DNA of 39,143 nt. It comes from Pseudomonadota bacterium (GTDB taxonomy: Bacteria > Desulfobacterota > SM23-61). The notes beneath the pieces are model-generated. The model searched no databases. It had not been told where the DNA came from and was given only the letters and a program-made list of their open reading frames with translations. A program made the position numbers and the translations under genes. Of this stretch, positions 7,181 through 15,253 are shown piece by piece (position 1 is the first letter of the stretch; every line of letters begins with the position of its first letter). The stretch spans positions 1 to 39,143 of the forward strand of contig JAHJQK010000002.1 in the NCBI GenBank assembly GCA_018819135.1. Direction: 5' to 3'.

Positions 7181-7666
7181 TTAGTTTTTCCGCGAAGGAT
7201 CGGAGACCATTAAATCTTTAAAATACTTCCGATAGAACCCTCGATCACGAGTGATCAGCCTGTCGGCAAATCTTTTGGCGTGCGCTCCGATAAGGAAATC
7301 ACTGATGATATGGCGCCTGAGCTGGATTGGAGACCGGCAGTAAGAACAAAGGGCCGGAATAGCTTTCCCGCATACTGGACACACCATGCCTCTGGTTTTA
7401 CTTTTCGCGTACTCCCTCCAAGCCCGCCCGGCTTCCCACAGCACCTTTTCATCGGAAACGGTGAGCTGGATCATGGTTTCGAACAGAAATTGGCCGAGGT
7501 TAGTTTGGCTCAAGAATTGAGAAGAGAGTTCTGCAAATACGATTTCACTGATGATAATGGAACCCTCTTCAGCGGCTTGGGCAAGAGACGCGAGCGAGTG
7601 ATCAACATATCTGGTATTCGGGATCAGGAGATCAAGCAAAACATTAGTATCAACCGCTGAAATCAT
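7181..7666 (-). CDS. PIN-domain toxin-like nuclease with inserted zinc-ribbon cysteines
   Basis: A 161-residue PIN domain of VapC type. Acidic metal-binding residues are D6 (AVDTNVLLDLL), E46 (FAELSS), D123 (ISDFLIGAHA) and D141 (TRDRGFY). Between the third and fourth helices there is an insert with C96-x2-C99 and C107-x2-C110, a likely zinc knuckle that ordinary VapC toxins lack. VapC toxins cleave tRNA or rRNA. The gene overlaps the antitoxin gene upstream by 17 bp, as is usual for type II toxin-antitoxin pairs. Confidence 0.85.
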   Translation of the reverse strand: MISAVDTNVLLDLLIPNTRYVDHSLASLAQAAEEGSIIISEIVFAELSSQFLSQTNLGQFLFETMIQLTVSDEKVLWEAGRAWREYAKSKTRGMVCPVCGKAIPALCSYCRSPIQLRRHIISDFLIGAHAKRFADRLITRDRGFYRKYFKDLMVSDPSRKN

Positions 7667-7892
7667 TGGCCTTTCCCCTTAGTTCCTCTATAGCTTCGTC
7701 TGATTCTTTTCCTTTCAAATGGTCGAGGAAGCCCACGAATTTTTGAAATGCTTCTTTACCCGGAGTTCTTTTCTCCAGGACAACCTCGCCATTTTTAATG
7801 ATAAATAGCACATCATCTCCAGTCTTCAGATTCAGCTTTTTCCTTATCGGAAGGGGGATAGTAACCTGACCTTTCTGGGTCAAATGAGACAT
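7650..7892 (-). CDS. AbrB/MazE-type antitoxin (VapB-like)
   Basis: An 80-residue protein with a swapped-hairpin AbrB DNA-binding fold: MSHLTQKGQVTIPLPIRKKLNLKTGDDVLFI, followed by a basic/acidic tail that would wrap the toxin. GGAGGT lies about 7 nt before the ATG. It is the first gene of the pair and probably autorepresses from the direct repeats at 7911-7929. Confidence 0.88.
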   Translation of the reverse strand: MSHLTQKGQVTIPLPIRKKLNLKTGDDVLFIIKNGEVVLEKRTPGKEAFQKFVGFLDHLKGKESDEAIEELRGKANDFSG

Positions 7893-7910
7893 AGGAGAAC
7901 CTCCAATTAA

Positions 7911-7929
7911 GTATTACGTATAGTATTAC
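7911..7929. promoter_or_regulatory. Candidate antitoxin operator (direct repeat)
   Basis: GTATTAC occurs twice (7911-7917 and 7923-7929) with a 12-bp periodicity, close to one helical turn, directly upstream of the antitoxin Shine-Dalgarno. This fits binding of an AbrB-type autorepressor. Confidence 0.4.
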
Positions 7930-8007
7930 ATCCTGAAAATAATTTGTCAACTATTTCCCCAAGTTTCCCATTAAAATCTAAATCGTTGGATGGAAAGGAA
8001 AGAGGAA

Positions 8008-8036
8008 TTGATTTTACTTGAAAATATTATTATAAT
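8008..8036 (+). promoter_or_regulatory. Sigma-70-type promoter upstream of the NYN fragment
   Basis: TTGATT (8008-8013), 17-bp spacer, TATAAT (8031-8036). It faces the truncated NYN gene and, further on, the DUF4145-SNF2 fragment. Confidence 0.6.
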
Positions 8037-8089
8037 TGCCCCAAATTTCTATGGAATCTTTGAACCTCTACCCAGGAGGTTAGAAAAAG

Positions 8090-8287
8090 ATGCCGACTTA
8101 TCCTCCCCTGAAAAATGTCAACGCCTTCATCGATGGCCAAAACCTTTACCATGATGTCCGCGAATCTTTCGGCTATACCTGCCCTAACTACGATGTTATA
8201 TCCTTTCCTCCTGGACAAAAAAGGCAGAGGATGAGGCACAAAATACAGAAAAGAAAATTTGGGCTAAAGAAAATTTATCAAGAATAA
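8090..8287 (+). pseudogene. Truncated NYN/LabA-like nuclease gene
   Basis: The first ~28 residues (NVNAFIDGQNLYHDVRESFGY.CPNYDV) are the typical start of NYN (DUF88, PIN-like) nucleases, including the first catalytic Asp in FIDGQN. After PNYDV the similarity stops and a 30-residue basic tail leads to a stop, where the family needs about 150 more residues. AGGAGG lies upstream of the ATG. The gene has lost its 3' part and is probably non-functional. Confidence 0.65.
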
Positions 8288-8413
8288 AGAGTCGAACCCA
8301 AAAGCACGACGAACCATTGGCACACGTCCCTTATCACATTATCATCTATTTGTTGGGTAGAGCAGCCGGAGCAAATCAAAGTAGTACCCTATTGCCGAGA
8401 GGTATCATGTGAA
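8288..8413. other. Spacer between two truncated genes
   Basis: No gene or clear signal is seen. The Shine-Dalgarno for the next ORF is weak (GAGAGGT). Confidence 0.3.
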
Positions 8414-9208
8414 ATGAAGCGAGAGAGCCCCGAACCGAAAAAGGAGGAATGCTCGCCCGATAAATTGTACCTGACGGGTGTTATTGTAAAAGCGATGGGG
8501 TATGCCGCCAGTGATCCTGAGACCTCACTCATGTATGCACGGAAGTCCGCTGAAGGTATCTGTACGCATGTCTTCTCCCGAGAGATCGGGAATCCCGGTA
8601 ATAACCGGCTAGACAAACTCATAGAATTGCTCTCCAATAAAGACTGCCTGCCCGAACGCATCAAGATCCCCCTCCGAGTCATCCAGCAGTATGGGAACTA
8701 TGCTGCACATGTTCAGCCGGATCGAGAATCCATCGACCGCCCCTACATCGGGCCCTGCCTCACCGCCTTGGTCCAGGTCACTAATTGGTACTTTCATGAT
8801 TACCTGGGCGCTGAGATTCCGGCGGAGATTGTCACCGCTAACAATGAATACGAACCACCGCCCCCTGCACCACCAGAAGAACCTACCGTGCTGGACTATG
8901 CCACAATAGTAAAGGAAATGAACTTGCCTTCGGCATTACGTCCTTACCAGTGGGAGGGTGTAAGTTTCCTAGCCCATAGCGAGGCCGCCCTACTCGCTGA
9001 TGAAATGGGACTCGGAAAAACGGTTCAGGCCATTGTTGCCCTGCGCTTAGCATTACTCGGAAGCGTGTCAAAGCGAGCATTAATAGTCACACCAGCATCC
9101 CTCGTATTCAATTGGGAAAGAGAACTTGCCGTATGGGCCCCCACCCTCGTTGTCAGAAGAGTCATGGGCACTTCGGAAGATATCACATTAATCGTATGCC
9201 CAGCATAG
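8414..9208 (+). pseudogene. DUF4145-SNF2 helicase, C-terminally truncated
   Basis: Residues ~10-130 are a DUF4145-like helical domain (ARKSAEGICTHVFSRE..., IQQYGNYAAHV), often found in defence-associated enzymes. A Pro-rich linker leads to the start of an SNF2-family ATPase: LRPYQWEGVSFLAHSEAALLADEMGLGKT (Walker A in DEMGLGKT) and motif Ia ALIVTPASLVFNWERE. The ORF ends at residue 264, shortly after motif Ia, so DEAH box, motifs III-VI and the whole second RecA domain are missing (a complete protein would have several hundred more residues). The break point near 9180-9210 coincides with the start of unrelated minus-strand sequence. Confidence 0.75.
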
Positions 9209-9345
9209 TTCAACCCATACGCAACCCCTGACAAGTTTCTGTCGGCCTCGGGAACTGGAGCGATAGCTTCCTGCGAAGCACAACTTACATTCATTACTAA
9301 AAAGGAGGCTACAATTATAAGGGGGATGGCAATTAAATAAGGTTG
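9200..9345 (-). pseudogene. Possible remnant of a secreted protein or lipoprotein N-terminus
   Basis: On the minus strand a hydrophobic segment (LIAIPLIIVASFLVMNVSC) is followed by ASQEAIAPVPEADRN, resembling a lipoprotein signal and mature start. No proper start codon precedes it and the frame runs on into the antisense of the helicase fragment. It is probably debris that marks the rearrangement junction. No family is recognised. Confidence 0.25.
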
Positions 9346-9387
9346 AAGGATATTTTTTAGGCACCCACGGATGAGCCATCAAGAAAC

Positions 9388-9762
9388 CTATTTATGTTTC
9401 AGGAGAAGCCATTCGTTTTCCTTCTTTCCCTTTTTTAGGCGAAGGAAAGTGAAATTACCCTTAAGTTTCTGCCCCCCAAGGAAAAAGGAGATCTTGCCCT
9501 CTTTCTTTTCTAGAAGTTCATAGGTTCCATGGTCCCAAATTAAAACCCGACCGGCTCCATATTCCCCTTCGGGGATAACGCCCTCAAAATAGATATATTC
9601 AAGAGGATGATCTTCTACAAGTACCGCCAATCTCTTTTCTGTTGGTTCGATGGGTGGACCCTTGGGAATTGCCCAAGATTTCAGGACTCCTTCCATTTCT
9701 AGGCGGAAATCGTAATGAAAATGAGAGGCATGGTGTTCCTGAATTACAAAGCGTTTTGTCAT
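9388..9762 (-). CDS. Stand-alone LigD-type 3'-phosphoesterase domain
   Basis: A 124-residue protein matching the phosphoesterase domain of bacterial LigD, which trims 3' phosphate and ribonucleotide ends in non-homologous end joining. The signature [13 protein letters not shown] (H10, H11, H14, H16, D18, R20), [16 protein letters not shown] (H52, Y56) and [13 protein letters not shown] are all present. It is complete for the domain but without polymerase or ligase domains, and no Ku gene is nearby. No good Shine-Dalgarno is visible. It lies in a region rich in truncated genes. Confidence 0.85.
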   Translation of the reverse strand: MTKRFVIQEHHASHFHYDFRLEMEGVLKSWAIPKGPPIEPTEKRLAVLVEDHPLEYIYFEGVIPEGEYGAGRVLIWDHGTYELLEKKEGKISFFLGGQKLKGNFTFLRLKKGKKENEWLLLKHK

Positions 9763-9788
9763 AACAAGCTTATAAATACTATCTTTAA

Positions 9789-10004
9789 AACAAATTTCAA
9801 AGCAATAGAAAAAATGATATATTCAAGGCTATCGAGAATGGAAGGAAGAAACTGAGGGGTAAACCTTCAAGAATCAATTTTCAAGATTTCCCTGACGAAA
9901 ACTTCCGCGTCCTCAAAGAAAAAGAAAAGAGTGCGTATGGGGAATATCGTGCCAAGCGCCTCGTTCTAAAGGCATGGGGTAGATTTAAAGCTCATAAACG
10001 ATAA
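9789..10004 (+). other. Stop-free coding-like remnant
   Basis: A 71-codon open frame without an ATG/GTG/TTG at its beginning. Its C-terminal half (RINFQDFPDENFRVLKEKEK, YGEYRAKRLVLKAWGRFKAH) looks like real protein. It could be the tail of a lost gene. No family is recognised. Confidence 0.3.
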
Positions 10005-10060
10005 AAATACCTTCAAAAAGGTTTAAAAAAGTGGTATAAATTCCGACAGGAGATATGGTT

Positions 10061-10768
10061 ATGGCGGAATATAAGGACATATACCCCAACTCCCCTCTGG
10101 TGGAGGTCGTGTTTGAAATCAGATTCCCCGGAGAACCGAGGGTTGAATGCAACCGAGATTTTTTTTACGAAAAAATCAGAGAAAATTTTCCAAAAGTATT
10201 GGTGCCATCAATCCCGGTGGGCGGATTCCCCGCTTTAGAGCCTTACAGATTCGAGAGTGAGGATCAGAAGTCAGGAATGATGGTAGCCTTAAATAAGTTT
10301 GCATATTTCGCGCGCTCATACCCCGGGTACGCTCAATTTAGGAATGATGCAAAGAAATTAGTTAGTGAATTCGTTAATGCTTACAGGATCTCGAAATTGA
10401 TCAGGACGGGCTTGCGTTATATCAATATCATTCCGTTTTCAAGAGAATCGGGGTTTATTCCCGTGAATAGGTTTCTTAAAATAAAGCTCCAACTGCCCGA
10501 AGTCTTTCCAGACAACTTTGAGAACTTGAGCTTTGTTTTCATATCAAAAACACCAGGTGGAGCGATAACGACAAAGATTGAATCGATTATCACGGCGGAT
10601 CGTTCCCATGAAGCTATTCTCCTTGATTTTGATTATTCAAAGGAGAAGGAACTGGCTATAGACTCCATCGAGCAATATCTGGAGGAGAGTCATGGCCATA
10701 CGAAGCGGGTTTTTGAAGAATTGATTACTGAGGAATATCGAGGATATCTAAAGGGAGACGCAGTATGA
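10061..10768 (+). CDS. TIGR04255 family protein
   Basis: A 235-residue soluble protein starting MAEYKDIYPNSPLVEVVFEIRF, the hallmark opening of TIGR04255, a sporadically distributed family of unknown function. Other family-like segments are LNKFAYFARSYPGY, IRTGLRYINIIPF and LDFDYSKEKEL. The start at 10061 is preferred to 10055 because AGGAG is 8 nt upstream of it and only 2 nt from the other. It overlaps the next gene by 4 bp (ATGA) and forms a three-gene operon. Confidence 0.75.
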   Translation: MAEYKDIYPNSPLVEVVFEIRFPGEPRVECNRDFFYEKIRENFPKVLVPSIPVGGFPALEPYRFESEDQKSGMMVALNKFAYFARSYPGYAQFRNDAKKLVSEFVNAYRISKLIRTGLRYINIIPFSRESGFIPVNRFLKIKLQLPEVFPDNFENLSFVFISKTPGGAITTKIESIITADRSHEAILLDFDYSKEKELAIDSIEQYLEESHGHTKRVFEELITEEYRGYLKGDAV

Positions 10769-11193
10769 ATTCTGTGACCATGGTGGATAGCTCCGAGGTC
10801 CGGGAAGAGCGGCGAGAATATTTGCCGTTGAATTACCGCCGCGCAGAGGCCAATGTTGATACTGCAAAGGAAATAATTGGTGAGAATTTATTCCAGTCGC
10901 TTCCTCAGCGGAAACTTGTGACGCCCCTCTGGTCTGTCGGAATTCCCGGCAAGAGATTTAGAACGGCCAGACCTATCGCCATCCGCGTATATTTTGAAGA
11001 TGGACTTTATTTTGCTGAAAATGACACCCTTCTTTTATATGGAACGGGTGCGTCTCCGGAAGAAGCTATAACAGATCTTGGGTTTCACATAATCCATTTC
11101 TATCAATATTACTGCAAGCTGGATTGGTCGCAGGTTACGGGAGATGCCGTTAGACTAAAAAGGTTATATGAAAATCTTTTGTTCGAGGAGTGA
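10765..11193 (+). CDS. Hypothetical protein with HicB-like segment, TIGR04255 operon
   Basis: A 142-residue protein with no firm family. Residues ~85-125 (IRVYFEDGLYFAENDTLLLYGTGASPEEAITDLGFHIIHFY) resemble the partial RNase-H fold of HicB antitoxins: a beta-hairpin with D/E-G-x-Y/F-A, then G-x-G/S-x-E-E-A and a helix. The N-terminal ~75 residues are extra. It is translationally coupled to the TIGR04255 gene and 3 bp from the HicA-like gene, so an antitoxin role is a reasonable hypothesis. Confidence 0.55.
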   Translation: MNSVTMVDSSEVREERREYLPLNYRRAEANVDTAKEIIGENLFQSLPQRKLVTPLWSVGIPGKRFRTARPIAIRVYFEDGLYFAENDTLLLYGTGASPEEAITDLGFHIIHFYQYYCKLDWSQVTGDAVRLKRLYENLLFEE

Positions 11194-11196
11194 ATT

Positions 11197-11481
11197 TTGC
11201 AGATCGACAGGAGTGAAATTGAGGCTTCTTTGGCTGCCAAGGGGTTTATCAAAGAAGACTCCCATCATCATTACTTTTATCATGAGGTAGAGGGAAAAAG
11301 GTCAGGCGTCTTTACATATACCTCCCATGGCAGCCACTACAAGACCATCGGAGATAATCTGCTGAAACAAATGAAGAAACAATTGAGATTGGATACAAGT
11401 GCCCAAATAGCCGACTTATTTAAATGCCCCATGACTGGCGATGGTTATAACGAGCTTCTCAGGAAGAAAGGAATGCTATAA
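11197..11481 (+). CDS. HicA-like small protein (putative mRNA interferase fold)
   Basis: A 94-residue protein, TTG start at 11197, with the 5' part overlapping the Shine-Dalgarno region GAGGAG in the preceding gene's end. The pattern LAAKGFIKED.HHHYFYHEVEGKRSGVFTYTSHG resembles the dsRBD-like HicA fold, where G-x-S-H-x-x-x and a catalytic His on a beta strand are conserved (here SHG). The tail LLKQMKKQLRLDTSAQIADLFKCPMTGDGYNELLRKKG is seen in a group of uncharacterised HicA relatives. A toxin role is an inference. Confidence 0.55.
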   Translation: MQIDRSEIEASLAAKGFIKEDSHHHYFYHEVEGKRSGVFTYTSHGSHYKTIGDNLLKQMKKQLRLDTSAQIADLFKCPMTGDGYNELLRKKGML

Positions 11482-11576
11482 AATCTGTAGTTGGTCAAGA
11501 ACAATTGGCCAATTCTTCACCCCCTGTTTATTATTGCTTCCCCCGATCTGCGCCAAAAATTGTAAGAAGGGACGCT
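11482..11576. other. Spacer with inverted repeat after the operon
   Basis: GAACAATTGG/CCAATTCTTC (11499-11518) is a near-perfect palindrome followed by ACCCCCTGTTTATTATT; it may act as a weak terminator. No gene is seen. Confidence 0.35.
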
Positions 11577-11664
11577 ACAAGAAATATCAGGTCTTGCGTC
11601 GGCGATACTTTGCTTTCTTTTCGCGAACGCCGTTGATCTTCGGGATTTTAAAGAACCCTTCCAT
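11577..11664 (-). pseudogene. Remnant of a VapC C-terminus (second copy at 15969-16056)
   Basis: Read on the minus strand, this segment encodes MEGFFKIPKINGVREKKAKYRRRKT and a stop. It aligns without indels over 88 bp to the 3' end of the VapC gene at 15979-16437 (MEGFLQTPENKGVRERKAKYRRRKT). The rest of the toxin gene is absent, so this is a truncated duplicate. Confidence 0.75.
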
Positions 11665-11703
11665 AGGCTTTGGCTCTAACTGGTGGCAAGGTTAAATTGG
11701 CCC

Positions 11704-12705
11704 TCAGGCCACCACGCTCCGGATCTCCGCGCCGCCCAGGCTGCACAAAATGCCAAAAGACTCAAAGTACTGAACCATCTCCAGCAATTGGTCCCGAGAG
11801 GGAGGCTCTACGTCAACGAGCTTGTATTCCATCCCCAGCCAGTCGTATTTCGAGACTCCATATTTGTGGTAGGGAAGAAGATTCAGCTCCCAGCCGCCGG
11901 GCAAGTCTTTCAACAAAAGGGCAATGTCCCTCAGGTTTTCGCGGGAGTCATTCATCCCTGGCACGACCGCGAGGCGCAAGATGAGGTGTCTCTTCAATTC
12001 CAAGCAATAGGCAGCCGCTTTGCGGATATTGTCCAATATTTGACGATTAGAGCGACCCGTGAGTTTTTTGTGCAGAAAAGGATCGGAATGTTTAATATCG
12101 ATAAAGGCCAGGTTGGTGTAAGTGAGGATAGCTCGAAGGTCTTCCCATCCACCGAAAGCACACGTCTCAATCGCGGTGTGGATGAGCTTATCCCAGCACC
12201 GTTGCAAGATGTTGGTTGCAAAGGCGGCCTGCATCAGGATTTCACCTCCGGAGAGGGTTACTCCTCCGCTTCCTCGCCGGTAGAAGATGCGGTCCTTTTC
12301 CACTTTCGCCAGAACTTCCTCTACCGTCATCGTCGAACCGCGCATCTCCCGGGCACCCACCGGGCAGACCTTGGTACAAATCCCGCAGTTGGTGCACCTT
12401 TCAAAGTTGCGTCCGATTTTTCCTTCTTTATCCAAAAAAAAGGCCTGCTGCGGGCAGGCCGGCAAACAGGCCTCGCAGGAGGCGCACTTATACTTGAGAT
12501 AGACGAGGCTTGGCTCCGTCGTTTGGCAGAGAGGGCTGCTGCACCACAGACATCGGAGAGGGCAACCCTTAAGAAACACCACCGTGCGAATGCCCGGTCC
12601 ATCCTCCAGCATATATTTGGTGGCGTTGAAAACGGTTCCCTGTCCACCCGATTGTCCGTAAGAATTTATGCCCGCAGGCTTCATGGAGTGAATTTCTTTT
12701 TCCAC
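11704..12705 (-). CDS. Glycyl radical enzyme activating enzyme (radical SAM)
   Basis: A 333-residue activase. The radical SAM cluster is C48-x3-C52-x2-C55 in GCPLRCLWC. Two ferredoxin-type [4Fe-4S] clusters follow (C74/77/80/84 and C104/107/110/114), an insertion typical of activases of the GD/CutC/HPAD/BSS group but not of PFL-activating enzyme. LSGGEILMQ and AIETCAFG are further family motifs. It uses SAM to install the glycyl radical in the partner enzyme encoded just upstream on the same strand (about 110 bp gap). GTG 12705 is taken as start; ATG 12684 is an alternative. Confidence 0.9.
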   Translation of the reverse strand: MEKEIHSMKPAGINSYGQSGGQGTVFNATKYMLEDGPGIRTVVFLKGCPLRCLWCSSPLCQTTEPSLVYLKYKCASCEACLPACPQQAFFLDKEGKIGRNFERCTNCGICTKVCPVGAREMRGSTMTVEEVLAKVEKDRIFYRRGSGGVTLSGGEILMQAAFATNILQRCWDKLIHTAIETCAFGGWEDLRAILTYTNLAFIDIKHSDPFLHKKLTGRSNRQILDNIRKAAAYCLELKRHLILRLAVVPGMNDSRENLRDIALLLKDLPGGWELNLLPYHKYGVSKYDWLGMEYKLVDVEPPSRDQLLEMVQYFESFGILCSLGGAEIRSVVA

Positions 12706-12815
12706 CTTAGGTAACCTTGGTGGTCCTTTCCCACCTTTTCCAATCGGATAAGTTGCGGCTCAGGGGGAAAGAAAATTCATTCCCCCCTGATCAGAATGGC
12801 TCAATATTTTTCTTT

Positions 12816-13130
12816 TTAATTGAACCGATGCTCGGAGCGGGAAATAATATCGTCCTGTATGTCTTTCCCAATGTCGGTGAAGTAAGCGCTATAACCGGCC
12901 ACACGTACCATCAGCGTGGGGTAATTCTCAGGATGTTTTTGAGCATCGATCAATATGGATTTGTTGATGCAGTTGAACTGAATGTGGGCGATGCCCAGGT
13001 CATTCAAGGCTGTGCGGATCAGGTTGGCGAACTTTTTCAGCCCTTCTCTCTTAAAATGCAAATCACTGAACTTGTCATACAAGAAGTCACTCTCTTCAGC
13101 TGCCTTGTTGAATTTCCGGCTGGCTTTCAT
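12816..13130 (-). CDS. Glycyl radical domain of a GRE as a separate ORF
   Basis: A 104-residue ORF whose residues ~29-104 are the C-terminal glycyl radical domain of a GRE: EGLKKFANLIRT, HIQFNCINKS, LIDAQKHPENYPTLMVRVAGYSAYF, with the radical Gly at G79 in RVAGY. The first ~27 residues are not family-like. A stop precedes the ATG in frame, and AGGGGGT lies about 4 nt before it, so independent translation is possible, as with the GrcA/YfiD spare-part proteins. Equally it may be the broken-off 3' end of the GRE gene. Confidence 0.75.
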   Translation of the reverse strand: MKASRKFNKAAEESDFLYDKFSDLHFKREGLKKFANLIRTALNDLGIAHIQFNCINKSILIDAQKHPENYPTLMVRVAGYSAYFTDIGKDIQDDIISRSEHRFN

Positions 13131-13181
13131 GATACCCCCTTATTCCTAAGCATCCACTTAATGCGACGCGACCCTTTCATG

Positions 13182-13991
13182 TTAGCTCGCGACCAGTTCG
13201 GACCTGGAAATCCACATATTTAATATCGTTCCGTTGGTCTGCCCGGCATGGTCCAGCTTGCCGTAGGACTTGATCGCTGCGGTCGGTCCTTCTTTATCCG
13301 TATGCTGCTCCGCAGAGATTGTATCGGCCAGTGGGACGCCCGCCTTCTTGCCGTTGGGTTGCGCCCAGGTTTTCTTGCCGAAGCTCACGTTGGCCGCAAC
13401 CATTTGAATGGAAGGATCCATATAATGACCGAGATAAGTCTTATATTTTTTGGTCTCCAGGGCGTAAAAGTCCAGGACCTCACGCGCTAAGGAGTCCGGC
13501 CCGTCCAGGTCGTTGCCGTACTTGGGTGAATTTCTTAGTTTTTCCCTCAACAGTTCATAGCCCTCGAAATTGGCATCGATGGCCGTTAAGAGTTCGTCCA
13601 TGGTGATCTCTTTGTTCTCATAGATCATCGTCTTGATATTGTACAAGGAGTTCGCCACATCGGCTGTGCCCAAAACGGCCATGACGGGGCCTACGGTCAC
13701 CGGCGCTCCCCCTTCCTCCACGTCGAGCCCCTTTTCAATCGTCCCCTTCGTCAGGATGGTGTAAACCGGTTTGAAATGTTCCTCGGACCGGATCTTCTCG
13801 GCCACGATCATGTGCGCGTGGGACTCCTTGATCGCGTAAGCCAGTTGAACCTTGAAGGCTTCGAAAAACTCTTCAAAAGTCTTGGAATCTCGAGGATCGC
13901 CCCTCTTGGGACCGCACTGCATCCCGGCCCCCCAGCCCGGGGCGCCTTTTGGTTTGACCCCGTTGTTCAGCCCAGGCTCATCACGGCGCAC
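13182..13991 (-). pseudogene. Glycyl radical enzyme, C-terminal barrel segment (frameshifted)
   Basis: The reading from about 13970 down (GLNNGVKPKG..GPKRGDPRDSKTFEEFFEAFKVQL) continues the GRE barrel directly from the previous segment after a one-base slip at a G run: the junction codons read CTG GGC TGA, and one more G would restore L-G-L-N-N. The segment ends KLDHAGQTNGTILNMWISRSELVAS-stop. The homologous continuation EGLKKFANL reappears only ~130 nt later in another frame. Confidence 0.75.
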
Positions 13992-15253
13992 ATGTTGAGC
14001 ATGGCGCTATCCGTGTGGCCGTACTGCATCCCCTGAACACCGGGTTCAACGCAACCGATATAAGCCCCATATTCCCGTATTTGCTCGAAGGAGTACTTGC
14101 TCGGGCCGTTGAGCCCGGCGGCGCGTCCCATGAGCTGCTGCCACAGGGTTTCACAGTTGAAGAAACTGGGATGTCCCATCCCCATGGCGGCAAGCATGAC
14201 CGCCTCATACAGCAGATTATCCGGAGTCTTCGGGTGAAGCAGCAGGGAGACCGAGGGCGACGTCGTGTGAACTTCCCGCATGGCCTGAATGGCCAGGTAA
14301 CTCACGTTGTTGGACGCGTCGTTGCCATTCCGGTCCACCCCCCCCACGTCGAGCTGCTGGAATCGGAAATAACCGCGTCCATTGATTGCCAATTGGGTGG
14401 GGGTCACGTCCACAATGTTCGTCAACTTGATGTAGAATTCCTCCAGCATCTCCCTGGCCAAGTCTTCATTCAGGCGTCCCGCTTCAACATCGGACCTGTA
14501 TAAAGGATACATATATTGGTCAAAACGACCCAGGCTGTTCGAGGGACCGGTGCCATCGATACTCAACAGCAACTGAACAAACCACACCGCTTGGAGGCCC
14601 TCATAAAAAGTGGTGGGAGGATTCCAAGGCACCCGGCTTAACATAGCGCTGGCTTCTTCCAGCTCCTGCTTGCGGACCAGGTTTTTTTCCGCCTGGGCCT
14701 TTTGGGCGGCTCCCTCGGCGTATCGCTCCCCGAGCTTCTTGATGGCCTCCAGGACAGCCACGAGGCCTTCATAAAAATCCTTTTTATCGATCGCCTCAGG
14801 GTCATTGGGGTCCAGACCTTTCAGCAATCTTTGGGCCTTCGCGTGGTAGCCCTTGAAGCCGATCTGGAAGAGGCCTGGAAAATCCGGCAGGAAATGAGAG
14901 CCGGCGTTGTGGAGATAGTTGCCGACATAGGCGATGCCGCTTTCCTGCATTTTTTCAGGAAAAGGAACCCGCTTGGCCCACTTCGCGACGCAAGTTCTCG
15001 GCGCCCAGTAGGGCAGATGGACCGCTCTCAGTTCTTTCTTGTCCTCTTCTTCGATCTCGAAGGGGTCGTACGTTCGAGTCGGAATGATATCCAACTCGTC
15101 CACGATCCAATGAGCGTGTTGTTCGATGGAAATGTTTTCCGTTCTGGGTTTCTTTCCTTGCCAGCCAAGAATCCTTTCGTGGTCATAGATCACGACCGGA
15201 GGGTTGCGATCGTTTCCGCCGTCGCAAAATACATCTTTCTTTTCTCGCTGCAC
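13967..15253 (-). pseudogene. Glycyl radical enzyme, main barrel segment with active-site Cys (frameshifted)
   Basis: GRE sequence is recognisable from PVVIYDHERILG (about 15210) to the end. The thiyl-radical site is GAYIGCVEPGVQG (Cys codon about 14051-14053). The GCVEP form, with a Glu two residues after the Cys, is shared by glycerol/choline lyase-type eliminases and HPAD-like enzymes, whereas PFL and benzylsuccinate synthases differ. Other hallmarks are AVWFVQLLLSIDGTGPSNSLGRFDQYMYP and HTDSAMLN. The substrate is not determinable. Confidence 0.8.

Noticed and set aside
11683-12714. Long plus-strand ORF of 343 codons
   Set aside because: It lies antisense to the well-supported activase gene and has no recognisable features; it is a shadow of the coding strand.
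13967-15192. Selenocysteine at the TGA codons ending the GRE segments (13967 and 15190)
   Set aside because: Sequence after each TGA in the same frame is not GRE-like; the homology continues in another frame, so these are frameshifts.
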